A DNA stretch of 64,000 nucleotides from Berghia stephanieae (GCA_034508935.3 CM067452.1:2199497-2263496); one strand, 5' to 3'. Counted from the stretch's first letter, positions 11,149 through 23,088 are shown. Program-made: numbers and translations. Notes: generated from the sequence alone by a model not told the origin.

Positions 11149-14100
11149 CATGGCTTACTCTACTCAGGCCTGACCAACGTGCGGCAGTAGACAAAATGTG
11201 GAGGCGATAACAGGTTTATCTTAACAGTTGGGTTTTTAATGGTAAACAATGCAGTTATCTAATAAAATCATTAATATACTCATTTAGGCACTGTATGAGT
11301 ACTATAAGCCATTTAAAAAGCCAGAAATATTATTTTTGAGAAAAAAATAATAAAAAGAATTTGAATACAAGATTTACCTCTATGATAGCTTTAAAATCTT
11401 TTGTTTTGGCTCCTTGTCAGATGGCATGTTGGATAACTTGCAGTAATTGTTAAGCAATATGTTGCTCAATATGTTACAGTGGTGCTCTTTAATTTGAAAA
11501 TCAAACATTTCCGAAATTTTATACAAAGTATTACTTAATGAATTTCGACACACGTTGTTTGCAATAGACTGAAAAATAATGTAGGAAAAAATTGTCCACT
11601 GACAGGTTAAATCATTTGCCTTCTTCAAACCCCCTCTGTCTAAATTTGATGTATAAGATCCAAACTTATTAAAATAGGTAAATAAAACGTCCTCCTCTTC
11701 ACCTGCGTGATCCTTACGTGTGACATAACCAGCAATGTATACTAAACTTTGTTTTACTTCATCTTTGACGGAAGATTCTAGATCTGGCAAATTGTCAACA
11801 ATTTCACAAACTTCTTCTGACCACACAAATCCACATTTGTCACAAGAATGACCTGACTCAGAAGAAAGCTCGTCAATATCAAAACGTAGACGAAGTAGTA
11901 ATTTAGTTTGAAAGATATTAACTTTTTCAAGAATTTGCTGGACATTAATGAAATAAGTACCACCACTGCCTTGTCTCAATTTACCAAAAGCTTTTTCTAT
12001 GGGATCAGTTGTAAATTTTCCAAGAAGAACATATTCAGAAGACTCCAATAAATACTTTGTTAGTTCAATAATTCCTTTACATGTATGCTGAATGGCTAAA
12101 GAAGTATCACGAGTAAATTTTTTCTCTCTTTTACCCTGTTGGCTTTGTAATTGAGAAGCAAAATCAGAAAAATCCTTAAGTATTTTTAATCCTAAATCTT
12201 TATCAGTAGAAATGGCTGCGCGTAATGGATCTTTGAATCGTTTGTCTTCAAAGCGTGATTTTACATTCATAATTTTCCAAAATTCAATTACCTTAGATAT
12301 AAAATTTACTGTTCCGTCCACATTTTCATCTTGCATTCCAGGGTGTTCTATTAATGCTACCTTAGTCTCCTCACAGAAAACATTCAGACAGGTTTGAACT
12401 TTTTGTCTCTCAATAGGTTTGGGATTAGCAGACTGATAATTTAATTTTGACATCTTCACTAGACTTTCATCTTCCATTTGCTGTAGTTTCTGTATGTGTT
12501 CCCATTTAGCTGTAAATTCATCTCCATTATCCTCAAAAACAAGTTGTCCCGTTTTTTCTGTGAGCCAGTTAATTCTTATGTTTTTAACTATATGTACAAA
12601 ATCGTATAATAAAAATATATTGTCGGTTGTCTTCCAAGGAGATTCTAAAGAAAATAATTTGAAAAACGATTGATTGATTCTATTATTATCACAAATGATA
12701 GATACTACAGTTCCACCTGCTTTTTTTATATTTATTCAATAGCTCATTTGTTTGATCAAACATAAATTGTGAGTCCAGGTTACGCACAGGCAGCATTTTA
12801 ATTAAATATGACGGACCACCAAAAGGTGAAACTAACATAAACCCTAAAACTGTTGTTGCAAGTTCTTCTGGCTTATTAACAGATTTTCCGAACAGTTTTC
12901 CTCCATGATATGTTAGGAGAGGTTTAACATAGACTTCATCTATCAATAAAATATATTTTTTTTTGCTGTTCCTCTAAGGAAGAAAAGACACTTGTTAAAA
13001 AAGTTAAATCGCTGGTATTGTTTACTTTAGATGATATTCTGTTTAGGGTGGTTTGGCTTGGTAAACCAAAATCCTCACGAAGACGATTATATAAAGATCG
13101 GGAAGTAGCTAAATATTCAAAAGCTCGTACTATGATATCAGGTGAATATTTCACATGTTTTACTGCAACTGTATTCAAAGTTGAACATTGTTCTAACAAA
13201 ACAGACTTTTTGTGATTCAGTTCCAAAGAATTAAGATAATCTAAAGAAGCCTCAAGTTGTGACCATCGTGCAACTTTTGTAATCCTGTTTCTTGAAAGCG
13301 GTGTTATTGATGTTTTTACTCCTGCGTGATATCCATCGAAGCTTTGATCAGGGTTGATTTTTAACATAAACCTTGGAATGCCAGAAGAATGCAAGTAATC
13401 TGTTGATTGTATGAATAAACAATTGTTGCTTACAAAAGAATCTCGCAAGGAAATTGTCGACCAGCTATAGAAGAGCACAAAGTATCAAAGTCTACAACAT
13501 CTTGTTTAATAAATTCATTCAATTCATCTGGTTGATGACAACGAGCTTGACTTTGTAGTTGTTCTAGGAAGTGGTGGTGGTGTTAGTACTAAACTTCTTG
13601 GAATGTTATCAAAAATAGAAGGAGGGTCTTTTGGTCTTAATCTTCCTTTGACTGAAATTGTTTCAAACCCTTCAGGAAAATGTTTGATTCAAACAACAGT
13701 GTTTGATGTGTTTGGGATATTGTCACGGGGTATTATCCACCTTTCACGTTCTTCTAAATTTTTAGGAAGTCTATAAACAGTAATTTTATCAGTTGATTTA
13801 TAATTTGAATGGCAACCCGTAACACAACATTTTCTCCCCATGTTTAGTCTAGACCTGTATTATAATTATGGGACCTAATGCAGACGAATACAACTTATAT
13901 TCTAAGAAGTCTCTTTACTTTCACTTTGAGTCAGTCAGAGAAGAGTAAGCGAACAGAGTTAGACTAGACTAGCAATCTTGATTATAAAGTTAATTCAATT
14001 TAAAAAGCAGGTAAAATAACAAACAAATAGAGTTATACTTGCATACGATATGAGGAAAAGTAATCCAAAGTGAAATAATACAAATTAGACACAACAGTAA

Positions 14101-14424
14101 TTTGAAATTGACACCGATAGGAGGCTGCCATTTTGTTTGCGGCAGTAAACATGCCGTTCTCTTTTCCTCCTCCGATAAGATTTATACAGGAAAAAACAAT
14201 AATAAAATTTAAAGTATTTATCTAATATTAATTCTAGTACATTTCGCAATTGAAAAAACACAATATAATGATTGTGGTGTTAAATATAATTTTCCCTCTT
14301 TCTTTAAAACCTAATCCAAGTTTAGGGCTGTTACTTTTTACTCCCTCCTTTAATGGGTTGGCATTCTCGCCTCCACATTTTTAACTGCCTGCATAATCGG
14401 GAGGCCTGAGTAGAGTAAGCCATG
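11149..14424 (-). mobile_element. P-superfamily DNA transposon, complete length
   Basis: Terminal inverted repeats begin CATGGCTTACTCTACTCAGG at both ends, with a second shared block AATGTGGAGGCGA further in (near 11196 and 14370). The 8-bp direct repeat gatcaagt flanks it exactly (11141-11148, 14425-14432). Size (3276 bp), CA start, 8-bp TSD and the encoded THAP/P-type transposase agree with the P superfamily. It sits inside a Helitron relic and is therefore younger. Coding damage means it is not autonomous as read. Confidence 0.93.
11380..13841 (-). pseudogene. P-element/THAP9-like transposase, degraded
   Basis: The protein would bind the ends of the element through an N-terminal THAP zinc finger and cut DNA with an RNase H-like core. 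The THAP start is visible at 13841 (MGRKCCVTGCHSNY). Next comes the helix-turn-helix block YSPDIIVRAFEYLATSRSLY (frame 12936-13478), then the core DEVYVKP with YHGGKLFG (12689-12946), FVHIVKNIRINWL near 12570, and the C-terminal block FTTDPIEKAFGKLRQGSGGT in a 365-residue frame (11380-12477). Three defects are visible: a TGA near 13690 at the expected THAP cysteine, and frame changes at A-runs near 12950 and 12725. Homopolymer sequencing error could explain the last two. Family assignment is firm. Confidence 0.92.
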
Positions 14425-14432
14425 GATCAAGT

Positions 14433-14890
14433 GAATAATATCACTATGAATGCCACGATTTGTGAAAAAAGCCAATCGGACAGCTCCTCGCTCAGGAATT
14501 TCTGTATTGATGTTTATACTGGACAGATAGAGTTGAGGGTGTGGCCATAAGTTAAACCTGGGTATTATCCACCCGAAACCATCACATTGAAAGCATCAAA
14601 GGGGCAACAATAATATGTAATGTCATAAATAGATGAAAACTGTTGAAAACTTAGTGTAGATCTGAAATCCTTAAATTAATTAAGTGAATACATTATTTCG
14701 AATGCAACAATTTGTGTAAAAACGCCAAACTGACAACTTTCTACAGTGATGAAATTGTTGTTTATTTTTGAGAGTGTTAGTGTCGTCGTCGGTACATATT
14801 TTATGATATCTGTGTGACTCAACGAACTTTCTAACTGACTTTAAATTATAAAAGGAAATCAAGTTATCTGTTTATCTATCTGTAAAAAAT
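14433..14890 (-). mobile_element. Helitron relic, part beyond the P insertion
   Basis: The sequence resumes directly after the right TSD of the P element. It contains blocks such as TTGAGGGTGTGGCCATAA with relatives at 10796-10815, and GTGAATACATTATTTCGAATG with a relative at 14432-14455, so it is a decayed tandem duplication of Helitron-type sequence. No intact coding part remains, and the outer boundary is uncertain. Confidence 0.5.
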
Positions 14891-14999
14891 ACATTTCTAA
14901 TTTTCAAATCTTTCAGTTGAGTTGTGTGCCGTATAATTTTTTTATTGACTCAAATGGCACAATGTTCTCCACAATGCTATATTTTTTCAAGAAAGGATA

Positions 15000-15147
15000 C
15001 AGTGGAATCCTGGGAAAGCCAACAAACATCACTAAACCAACAAGATTGGTTGACTTAAAACAAAGTTTGACATTTATCCATTATCCATACAACACGCTTG
15101 GATTAATTTCCAACCAGAGAAGTTTGACTTTTTACGGATTTCCACTG
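15000..15147. mobile_element. 148-bp TA-flanked MITE (Tc1/mariner or pogo type)
   Basis: Ends CAGTGGAATCC and GGATTTCCACTG are inverted repeats between TA dinucleotides (14998-14999, 15148-15149). The same terminus recurs in the MITE at 53219-53392. No coding frame is needed or seen. Confidence 0.7.
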
Positions 15148-15400
15148 TATTCGTTTTTTATTGGTTATTTTTGTTTGTTTGTTTTTTTTTTTTGGGGGGG
15201 GGGGTTATTTTTGTTTGTTTGTTTTTTTTTTTGGGGGGGGGGGGGGGTTATTTTTTATGAGTCAATCAATCTTGCTCTTCACTGTCAAATTATAATTTTC
15301 TAGATTTTAAAATTAACGTTTTAGTTGTTAAAAATAAGGGGAACTCGATGGTTCTATCTATTGGTAGAGCACTCGCTTCACACACAAAATAGAGTGACTC
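15148..15400. other. G-run sequence and a tRNA-like fragment
   Basis: Two T-then-G homopolymer blocks (near 15183-15205 and 15223-15248) are a tandem duplication of ~40 bp. At 15345-15388 the phrase CTATTGGTAGAGCACTCGC looks like the head of a tRNA or tRNA-derived SINE, cut short before a B box. Confidence 0.5.
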
Positions 15401-15465
15401 GATGGGGTTCCTGACCTCCCATAGCAGTCAGGGAGGTGTTCACTGTGTCTTCTATCCCCTTATCA
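15401..15465 (+). mobile_element. F1 head fragment
   Basis: Only the first ~65 bases of F1 are present (GGGGTTCCTGACCTCCCATA through TCTTCTATCCCC). A short CAT/ATT-rich stretch follows. Confidence 0.75.
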
Positions 15466-15565
15466 TGAGCATCATCATCATTATTATTGTTTTTATCTGT
15501 TAGTCATCATTAAAAATTATCATCTTTCTGGAATGCATCGATGATTCTATAGCCTATTTTACAGT

Positions 15566-15910
15566 GCGGGTGGTTGGATGGGAGCATCACCCTTGAATCA
15601 TATACCTATGATGTTCGCATGGGTGTACGATCCGATAGTGATGTCGTTTCTTCTTCTCTTTACTAGCCTATCCTGCTTCTTTGGTTTGTGATTGTATTTT
15701 TGACAGGGGATATTTTTTTTCCTGTAAATCCTCTGCCTGTTTGTTCTTGGTTATTTATAATTTAGCTTATGATATCTTTAGGTTATGATTTTGATTGACA
15801 TTTGTACTATTTTTGTTAGATTGCTTGTTTTTTTGTTTCAGCGGTCTCTCGTATAACCTCAATTGTGTTGGAAGAGACCTAAAGCAACAAACAAACAAAA
15901 AAAAACAAAT
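15566..15910 (+). mobile_element. F2 retroposon, second copy
   Basis: It is nearly identical to 9220-9562 from GCGGGTGGTTGGATGGGAGC to the A-rich tail. The central stem is CAGGGGAT (15704-15711) with ATCCTCTG (15728-15735). No clear TSD was found. The high identity suggests recent activity. Confidence 0.88.
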
Positions 15911-16222
15911 ACCTTATCTTTCTTTCCCCCACACACAAACCATGTTGCATTCAACATAGATTCATTTGATTTGAAACTGGAGGATAGCATGTTGTGCTTG
16001 GCCAGCTGGTAATAGCATCACCATTTTTATTTCATTCGTTTTTTGTTTTTTTTAATAACACTCTTTATTTATTATGTGTAAAAACGAAAAAATAATAATT
16101 TTTTAACTTGTTTCAAATGTAGTTGTTGTGTATAATTGTCTATTAGTATAAAGTAGTAGTAGTAGTAGTAGTAGTTAGTAGTAATAGTAGTAGCAGTAGT
16201 AGTAGTAGTAGTAGTAGTAGTA
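15911..16222. repeat. Low-complexity stretch with (AGT)n microsatellite
   Basis: The AGT repeat covers about 16155-16222 with a few interruptions. The preceding 240 bases show no gene. Confidence 0.7.
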
Positions 16223-16336
16223 AAGGGACAATGAGGCCCATGGAGCCGGAGTTTATCATGGTTGATATAGCGTGAAACGGACAGTAGGCTAGTCTATCGC
16301 AAAGTACTTTCCACCAGATCTAACAGACCCAGCTAC
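16223..16336. mobile_element. Fragment of repeat family S3
   Basis: The shared phrase TAGTCTATCGCAAAGTACTT followed by TCCACCAGATCTAACAGACC recurs at 30600-30650, with a related fragment at 25468-25590. It ends where an F1 copy begins, so F1 probably inserted into it. Confidence 0.7.
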
Positions 16337-17020
16337 CTGGGTGGGGTTCCTGACCTCCCATAGTAGGCAGGGAGGTACATATTCTGTCTTCTATCCCCCT
16401 ATATCTATTTTCCAACATGCTTTCTGTCTTTGTCTTGGAATGAAATTACTTGGTTTTGTCCTGGCCCATTGGTTGGGTTTACTGACCTCCCACAGTGGAC
16501 AGGGAGGTACATACTGTGTCTTCTATCCCCTATATCTGTTTTCCAACTTGCTTTCTGTCTTTGTCTTGGAATGAGATTGCTTGGTTTTGTCCTACCCCTG
16601 GCTGGATACCCTAGCTGAGAGGGAGACAGTCAAATGTCTAGTTAGTTTTGGGGGATGATATTTTTTTCCTTGTATATCATCTCTCTGTTATGCGCTGTAT
16701 TATGTTTTGTATACATATTATATTATATGATTTGTAAACATTTGAGTGTATTCCTTTTTGTTGGGACCTGTACTTGTGTCTGGATGAGACTTTTAGGTGA
16801 TCTCAAACTCAGTACTTTGACGGTGTGCTCTTGGAATCTACATCTGATCCCTATTTGTTCCCAGTTCCCCTTTGTCTTACTTTTTCTTGGGTGCTTTAAT
16901 TGTAATTCTAGAACTTTATACAATCCCATTTTCTTCCTTTTTACTGGCGCTGATATGACCTTAATGTGTTGCAAGCGCCGTAAAACCCTTTTAAAAACCC
17001 AAAACAAACAAACAACAAAA
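16337..17020 (+). mobile_element. F1 retroposon with duplicated head
   Basis: The head module (hairpin, TCTTCTATCC, TTGTCTTGGAATGA, GTTTTGTCCTGGCCC) occurs twice in tandem, at 16337-16467 and 16470-16600. A normal body and A-rich tail follow. No TSD could be recognised. Confidence 0.88.
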
Positions 17021-17070
17021 GTAACCCGGGTCAACTACGGATATAGTCGGTGTTAGGGTTGAGTGAGTTA
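17021..17070. mobile_element. End fragment of the TTAA MITE
   Basis: It matches the right end of the MITE at 2759-2983 (CGGATATAGTCGGTGTTAGG then GTTGAGTGAGTTAA). The left part is missing, replaced by the F1 tail. Confidence 0.7.
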
Positions 17071-18184
17071 AGTGTTGGTTCATGTTGACATAAGACTGTT
17101 TCCAGCTACCGTCAACTGAGGTGACTTTGCCACCAATTCAATAAGAGATTTTAAAGTCCAAATTCACAGAGGTAAAGTTACCCCAGTGGACGGTATGGTT
17201 CACATATCGTATACCTTCATACAATGCCTTCTCACTTGGCCATTTCATCAACCCCCCTCCCCCTATTACTGAACACAAATTAAACAGGCAAATAGGTGGT
17301 TTCGAAACAAATAAAACTTTATACAGGGAGGGCAGGAAATAGAAAACACAGCACCAGCAATAATAAAGGCAAATAAACAATGATGGTATGGTGATAAACA
17401 ATAAAAAATAATAGTAAATAAAAAAACAGAATAATGGTAATGTAAACAATGATAATATGGTAAATTATAATGGTAATTAAACGATAATGGTAATAAACAA
17501 TGGTAACGTGGTAAATGATAATGGCGATAAACAATAATGTGTAGTAATAAACAATGGTAATATGGAAAATAATAATGGCGATAAACAATGATTATGGTAA
17601 TACAATAATAATAAATAGTAATAATGGCAATAATAATGATTCTGGTAATAAACAATTTACCATAATAATATTTGTGCACACCTGATAACTGAACGCAATT
17701 ATGGGCCTGCTTTTAACATCGTACCAACAACAATTCTTAGCCTTGCCCATGAATTTGGAGAGGCAAAGTCTCTCCTTCACGCAAAATTACCCCAGTTGAC
17801 AGTAAGGACACAACTATTTTGCGTATCCACACATCTTATGGCGCTCGACTCTTTTAGGTCATTTATTCGGTGCCAGTAATAAGGAAAATGGTGTTGAAAA
17901 CAAAAACTACATGGGGGGCCAGAATACCACACCAAGTGCCCTCCCTGCCCACCATAGAAGACAGCTCGTGACATCCTTGCCCACCATGGGACATCCCCAT
18001 TGGGAGGTCAGAAGACTCCAACCTGGATCTGAAGGTTTTACGGCACTTGAGACACTTATGTCGCTTCAGCACGTGTAAAAAGGAAAATAAAAGAAGAAAA
18101 GTTGTTGATCTGAAGTTAATAAAAGCACAAGAAAATGATAGCAAAGTTGACAAGCACAAATAGAGGACCAAAGACGTACGTCTT
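17071..18184. other. Intergenic; degenerate TAATGG/AACAAT repeats
   Basis: At 17365-17665 a decayed repeat of short ATGGTAA and ATAAACAATG motifs gives spurious open frames. Blocks like AAAGTTACCCCAGTGGACGG occur near 17172 and 17787, and inverted near 17105, so a decayed transposon may lie here. At 17930-18080 there is strongly diverged F1-like sequence. No gene is supported. Confidence 0.45.
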
Positions 18185-18440
18185 AGAAGGTTTTACGGCG
18201 CTTGCAACACACTTCAGCCATATCAGGGCCAGCAAAAGGAAAAAAATGAAATAATCAAAAAGTTCTAGAATTACAATTAAAGCACCCAAAAAAAAGTAAT
18301 TCAAAGAAGAGAAACTGGTTCAAATAAGAAACGAATAGATTCCAAGAGCATTCTGTCAGTTTACTTAGTTTGAGGTAACCTAAATATCTCATTCTGACTC
18401 GAGCACAGGTCTCAACCAATAGGAACACGTTCAAATGTTT
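18185..18440 (-). mobile_element. F1 retroposon, diverged 3' fragment
   Basis: It carries the F1 tail and 3' half in reverse (GGTTTTACGGCGCTTGCAAC, TTCTAGAATTACAATTAAAG, GATTCCAAGAGCA) and stops before the central hairpin. Confidence 0.8.
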
Positions 18441-18451
18441 ATGTTTGTTTG

Positions 18452-18645
18452 TTTTTAAGGATTTTACGGCGCTTGCAACACATTTAGCTCATATAAGCGC
18501 CAGTAAAAAGGAAGAAAATGGGATAGTAAAAAGTTCTAGAATTACAATTAAAGCACAAAAGAAAAGGTGAGACAAAGGGGAATTGGTTCATATAGGAAAC
18601 AGATGTAGATTCCAAGAGCACATTATCAAAGTACTTAGTTTGAGA
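18452..18645 (-). mobile_element. F1 retroposon, 3' half of copy split by the foldback element
   Basis: The F1 tail side runs to GTACTTAGTTTGAGA. The same copy continues at 22232 with TCACCTAAAAGTCTCATCC. The 8 bases gtttgaga are duplicated at the break. Confidence 0.9.
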
Positions 18646-21600
18646 CGGTGTGTCTTTTTTACGAAACCCGCCGAAACCCGCCGAAACCCGATGAAACCCG
18701 ACGAATCCCGACAACGTTATGGGAAGTAGGTGGCTGTGGGGAGTGAACCTAGAACTCAGGGAAGTGTACACCATTGGGGAGTGAACCTGGGACTGGGTTT
18801 CGGCGGGTTTCGTAAAAAAGAACCAGTGCTTTTTTACGAAACCCGCCGAAACCCGCCGAAACCCGGCGAAAACCCGACAATATACAGCAAAGTTATGGGA
18901 AGTAGACAACTGTGGGGAGTGAACCCGAGACTCAGGGAAGTGTACACCAGTCGGGAGTGAACCTGAGACTAAGTTTATCGGCCGGTTTCGGCGGGTTTCG
19001 TAAAAAAGAATTAGTGCTTTATTACGAAACCCGCCGAAACCCGACAATATCCGGCAAAGTTATGGGAGTTTGGCAACAGTGGGGGGTGATCCTGGGAGTC
19101 AGGGAATTGCACACCAGTGGGGAGTTAACCTGGGACTGTGTAAAAAGGATATCAGTGGGAAATAAACCTGGGACTAAAGGGACATGGATACCATTGAAAG
19201 TTGAAGCCGGATATGGGAATTGAGTACCAGAGGAGAATGAACCTGACACTATAGAAGGTGGGCGCCAGTGGGGAGTGAACCTGGGATTCAGGGAATTGCA
19301 CACCAGTGGGGAGTTAACCTGGGATTGTGTAAAAAGGATATCAGTGGGAAATAAACCTGGGACTAAAGGGAGATGGATACCATTGAAAGTTGAAGCCGGA
19401 TATGGGAGTTGAGTACCAGAGGAGAATGAACCTGACACTATAGAAGGTGGGCGCCAGTGGGGAGTGAACCTGGGATTCAGGGAATTGCACACCAATTGGG
19501 AGTTAACCTTGGACTGTGGGAGATGGATAACTGTGGGTATCCGAGCCGAACTATAGGAGTTGGGTGCCAGAGGAGAATGAACCTGACACTATAGAAGGTG
19601 GGCGCCAGTGGGGAGTGAACCTGGGATTCAGGGAATTGCACACCAGTGGGGATTTAACCTGGGAATATGTAAAAAGGATATCAGTGGAAAATAAACCTGG
19701 TACTAAAGGGAGATGGATACCATTAAAATTTGAAGCTTGGTATGAGAGTTTGGTACCAGAGGAGAATGAACCTGACACTAAAGGAGGTGGGCGCCAGTGG
19801 GGAGTGAACCTGGGACTATGTAAAAAGGATATCAGTGGGAAATAAACCTGGGACTAAAGGGAGATGAATACCATTGAAAGTTGAAGCCGGATATGAGAGT
19901 TTGGTACCAGAGGAGAATGAACCTGACACTATAGGAGGTGGGCGCCAGTGGGGAGTGAACCTGGGACTATGTAAAAAGGATATGAGTGGGAAATAAACCT
20001 GGGACTAAAGGGAGATGAATACCATTGAAAGTTGAAGCCGGATATGAGAGTTTGGTACCAGAGGAGAATGAACCTGACACTATAGGAGGTGGGCGCCAGT
20101 GGGGAGTGAACCTGGGACTATGTAAAAAGGATATCAGTGGGAAATAAACCTGGGACTAAAGGGAGATGAATACCATTGAAAGTTGAAGCTGGATATGAGA
20201 GTTTGGTACCAGAGGAGAATGAACCTGACACTATAGGAGGTGGGCGCCAGTGGGGAGTGAACCTGGGACTATGTAAAAAGGATATGAGTGGGAAATAAAC
20301 CTGGGACTAAAGGGAGAAGGATACCATTGAAAGTTGAAGCCGGATATGGGAGTTGAGTACCAGAGGAGAATGAACCTGACACTATAGGAGATGGGCGCCA
20401 GTGTGGAGTGAACCTGGGACTCAGGGAAGTGCACACCAGTGGGGAGTTAACCTGTGAATATCTAAAAAAGAATATCCGTGGGAAATAAATCCGGCTTCAA
20501 CTCCCAATGGTATCCATCTCCCTTTAGTCCCAGATTTATTTCCTACTGATATCCTTTATACATATTCCCAGGTTAACTCCCCACTGGTGTGCAATTCCCT
20601 GAGTCCCAGGTTCACTCCCACTGGCGCCCACCCCTTTTGTGTCAGGTTCATTCTCCTCTGGTACCAAGCTTTCATATCCGGCTTCAACTTTCAATGGTAT
20701 CCATCTCCCTTTAGTCCGAGGTTTATTTCCCACTGATATCCTGTTTACATAGTCCCAGGTTCACTCCCCACTGGCGCCCACCTCCTATAGTGTCAGGTTC
20801 ATTCTCCTCTGGTACCAAACTCTCATATCCGGCTTCAACTTTCAATGGTATTCATCTCCCTTTAGTCCCAGGTTTATTTCCCACTGATATCCTGTTTACA
20901 TAGTCCCAGGTTCACTCCCCACTGGCGCCCACACCCTTTTTTGTCAGGTTCATTCTCCTCTGGTACCAAGCTCTCATATCCGGCTTCAACTTTCAATGGT
21001 ATTCATCTCCCTTTAGTCCCAGGTTTATTTCCCACTGATATCCTTTTTACATAGTCCCAGGTTCACTCCCCACTGGCGCCCACCTCCTTTAGTGTCAGGT
21101 TCATTCTCCTCTGGTACCAAACTCTCATACCAAGCTTCAAATTTTAATGGTATCCATCTCCCTTTAGTACCAGGTTTATTTTCCACTGATATCCTTTTTA
21201 CATATTCCCAGGTTAAATCCCCACTGGTGTGCAATTCCCTGAATCCCAGGTTCACTCCCCACTGGCGCCCACCTTCTATAGTGTCAGGTTCATTCTCCTC
21301 TGGCACTCAACTCCTATAGTTCGGCTCGGATACCCACAGTTATCCATCTCCCACAGTCCAAGGTTAACTCCCAATTGGTGTGCACTTCCCTGAGTCCCAG
21401 GTTCACTCCACACTGGCGCCCATCTCCTATAGTGTCGGGTTCATTCTCCTCTGGTACTCAACTCCCATATCCGGCTTCAACTTTCAATGGTATCCATCTC
21501 CCTTTAGTCCCAGGTTTATTTCCCACTGATATCCTTTTTACACAGTCCCAGGTTAAGTCCCCACTGGTGTGCAATTCCCTGAATCCCAGGTTCACTCCCC

Positions 21601-22223
21601 ACTGGCGCCCACCTTCTATAGTGTCAGGTTCATTCTCCTCTGGTACTCAATTCCCATATCCGGCTTCAACTTTCAATGGTATCCATGTCCCTTTAGTCCC
21701 AGGTTTATTTCCCACTGATATCCTTTTTACACAGTCCCAGGTTAACTCCCCACTGGTGTGCAATTCCCTGACTCCCAGGATCACCCCCCACTGTTGCCAA
21801 ACTCCCATAACTTTGCCGGATATTGTCGGGTTTCGGCGGGTTTCGGCGGGTTTCGTAATAAAGCACTAATTCTTTTTTACGAAACCCGCCGAAACCGGCC
21901 GATAAACTTAGTCTCAGGTTCACTCCCGACTGGTGTACACTTCCCTGAGTCTCGGGTTCACTCCCCACAGTTGTCTACTTCCCATAACTTTGCTGTATAT
22001 TGTCGGGTTTCGCCGGGTTTCGGCGGGTTTCGGCGGGTTTCGTAAAAAAGCACTGGTTCTTTTTTACGAAACCCGCCGAAACCCAGTCCCAGGTTCACTC
22101 CCCAATGGTGTACACTTCCCTGAGTTCTAGGTTCACTCCCCACAGCCACCTACTTCCCATAACTTTGTCGGGATTCGTCGGGTTTCATCGGGTTTCGGCG
22201 GGTTTCGTAAAAAAGACACACCC
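18646..22223. mobile_element. Foldback-type DNA transposon, 3.58 kb
   Basis: The ends read GGTGTGTCTTTTTTACGAAA at the left and its complement at the right, with an 8-bp TSD gtttgaga (18638-18645, 22224-22231). The whole insert is two inverted arms (~1.84 and ~1.73 kb) meeting near 20490. Outer parts of each arm hold several copies of the terminal motif ACGAAACCCGCCGAAACCCG in both directions, enclosing ~150-bp modules. Inner parts are tandem copies of a ~142-bp unit containing GTGGGCGCCAGTGGGGAGTG and GGTACCAGAGGAGAATGAAC. Mirrored open frames (for example 19564-19845 plus and 21025-21306 minus, identical) are repeat artefacts. No transposase is present. An 8-bp TSD fits hAT-like, P or Merlin machinery; which one is undecided. 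Confidence 0.9.
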
Positions 22224-22231
22224 GTTTGAGA

Positions 22232-22535
22232 TCACCTAAAAGTCTCATCCAGACACAAGCACAGGCCCGAACTAAGAGGAATACACTCAAATGCTTACAA
22301 ATTAAATAGTATAATATGTAAACTAAACATAATACAATGCATAACAGAGAGATGATTTACAAGGAAAAAAATATCACCTCCCAAAACAATAACTATGCAT
22401 TTGACTGTTTCCCTCCCAGCCAGGACTCCGACCAGGGTCAGGAAAAAAACCAAGTAATCTCATTCCAAGACAAAGACAGAAAGCAAGTTAGAAAATAGAT
22501 ATATGGGAATAGAAGACACAGTATGTACCTCCCTA
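22232..22535 (-). mobile_element. F1 retroposon, 5' half of split copy
   Basis: It continues the copy interrupted at 18645, through the central hairpin to GACACAGTATGTACCTCCC, where the head is cut off. Confidence 0.88.
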
Positions 22536-22544
22536 AAAATCAAT

Positions 22545-23088
22545 CATATATATATGTAAAACTAAAAATAATACAGATGATTTACAATAAAAAAATATAA
22601 TTTCCCAAAACTCTTAACTGTATACACTTTGACTGTTTCCCTCTCCCGGCCAGGGTATCCAAACATGGCCAGGACAAAACCAGGTAGTCTCATTCGAAGA
22701 CAAAGACGGAAAGCATGTTGGAAAACATATGGAGGAGAACGGAAGACACAGTAAGAGCCTCCCTGCCCACTATGGGAAGTACGGAACCCCACCCAGAATG
22801 ATACATTTGACTGTTTTCCTCCCAACCTGGGTATCCGCCCAGGGCCAGGACAAAACCAAGTAATCTCATCCCAAGACAAAGAAGGAAAGCAAGTTGGAAA
22901 ACAGCTATAAGTATAAGGGGATAAAAGACAGTAAGTGCCTCCCTGCCCATTATGGGAGGTCAGGAACCCCACCCAGACACAATAAGTGCCTCTACTCTAT
23001 GCCCAATATGGGAGGTCAGGAACCCCACCCAGACACAATAAGTGCCTCTATGTCCAATATGGAAGGTCAAAAGACCCCACCCAGAATA
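22545..23088 (-). mobile_element. F1 retroposon with multiple head modules
   Basis: The 3' half is missing. Toward its 5' end the head is reiterated: modules end in CCCACCCAG-type junctions at about 22795, 22978, 23035 and 23085. The last two units are only ~57 bp long and retain the hairpin region. Confidence 0.85.

Noticed and set aside
16341-16574. Recurring frame beginning MGFLTSHSGQGGTYCVFYP seen across the window
   Set aside because: It is the F1 head translated. It varies in frame between copies and has stops in most.
19022-19845. 157-, 93- and 75-residue open frames with repeated motifs and exact mirror copies near 21025-21869
   Set aside because: They translate inverted tandem repeats of the foldback element; identical frames on both arms show they follow DNA symmetry, not coding selection.
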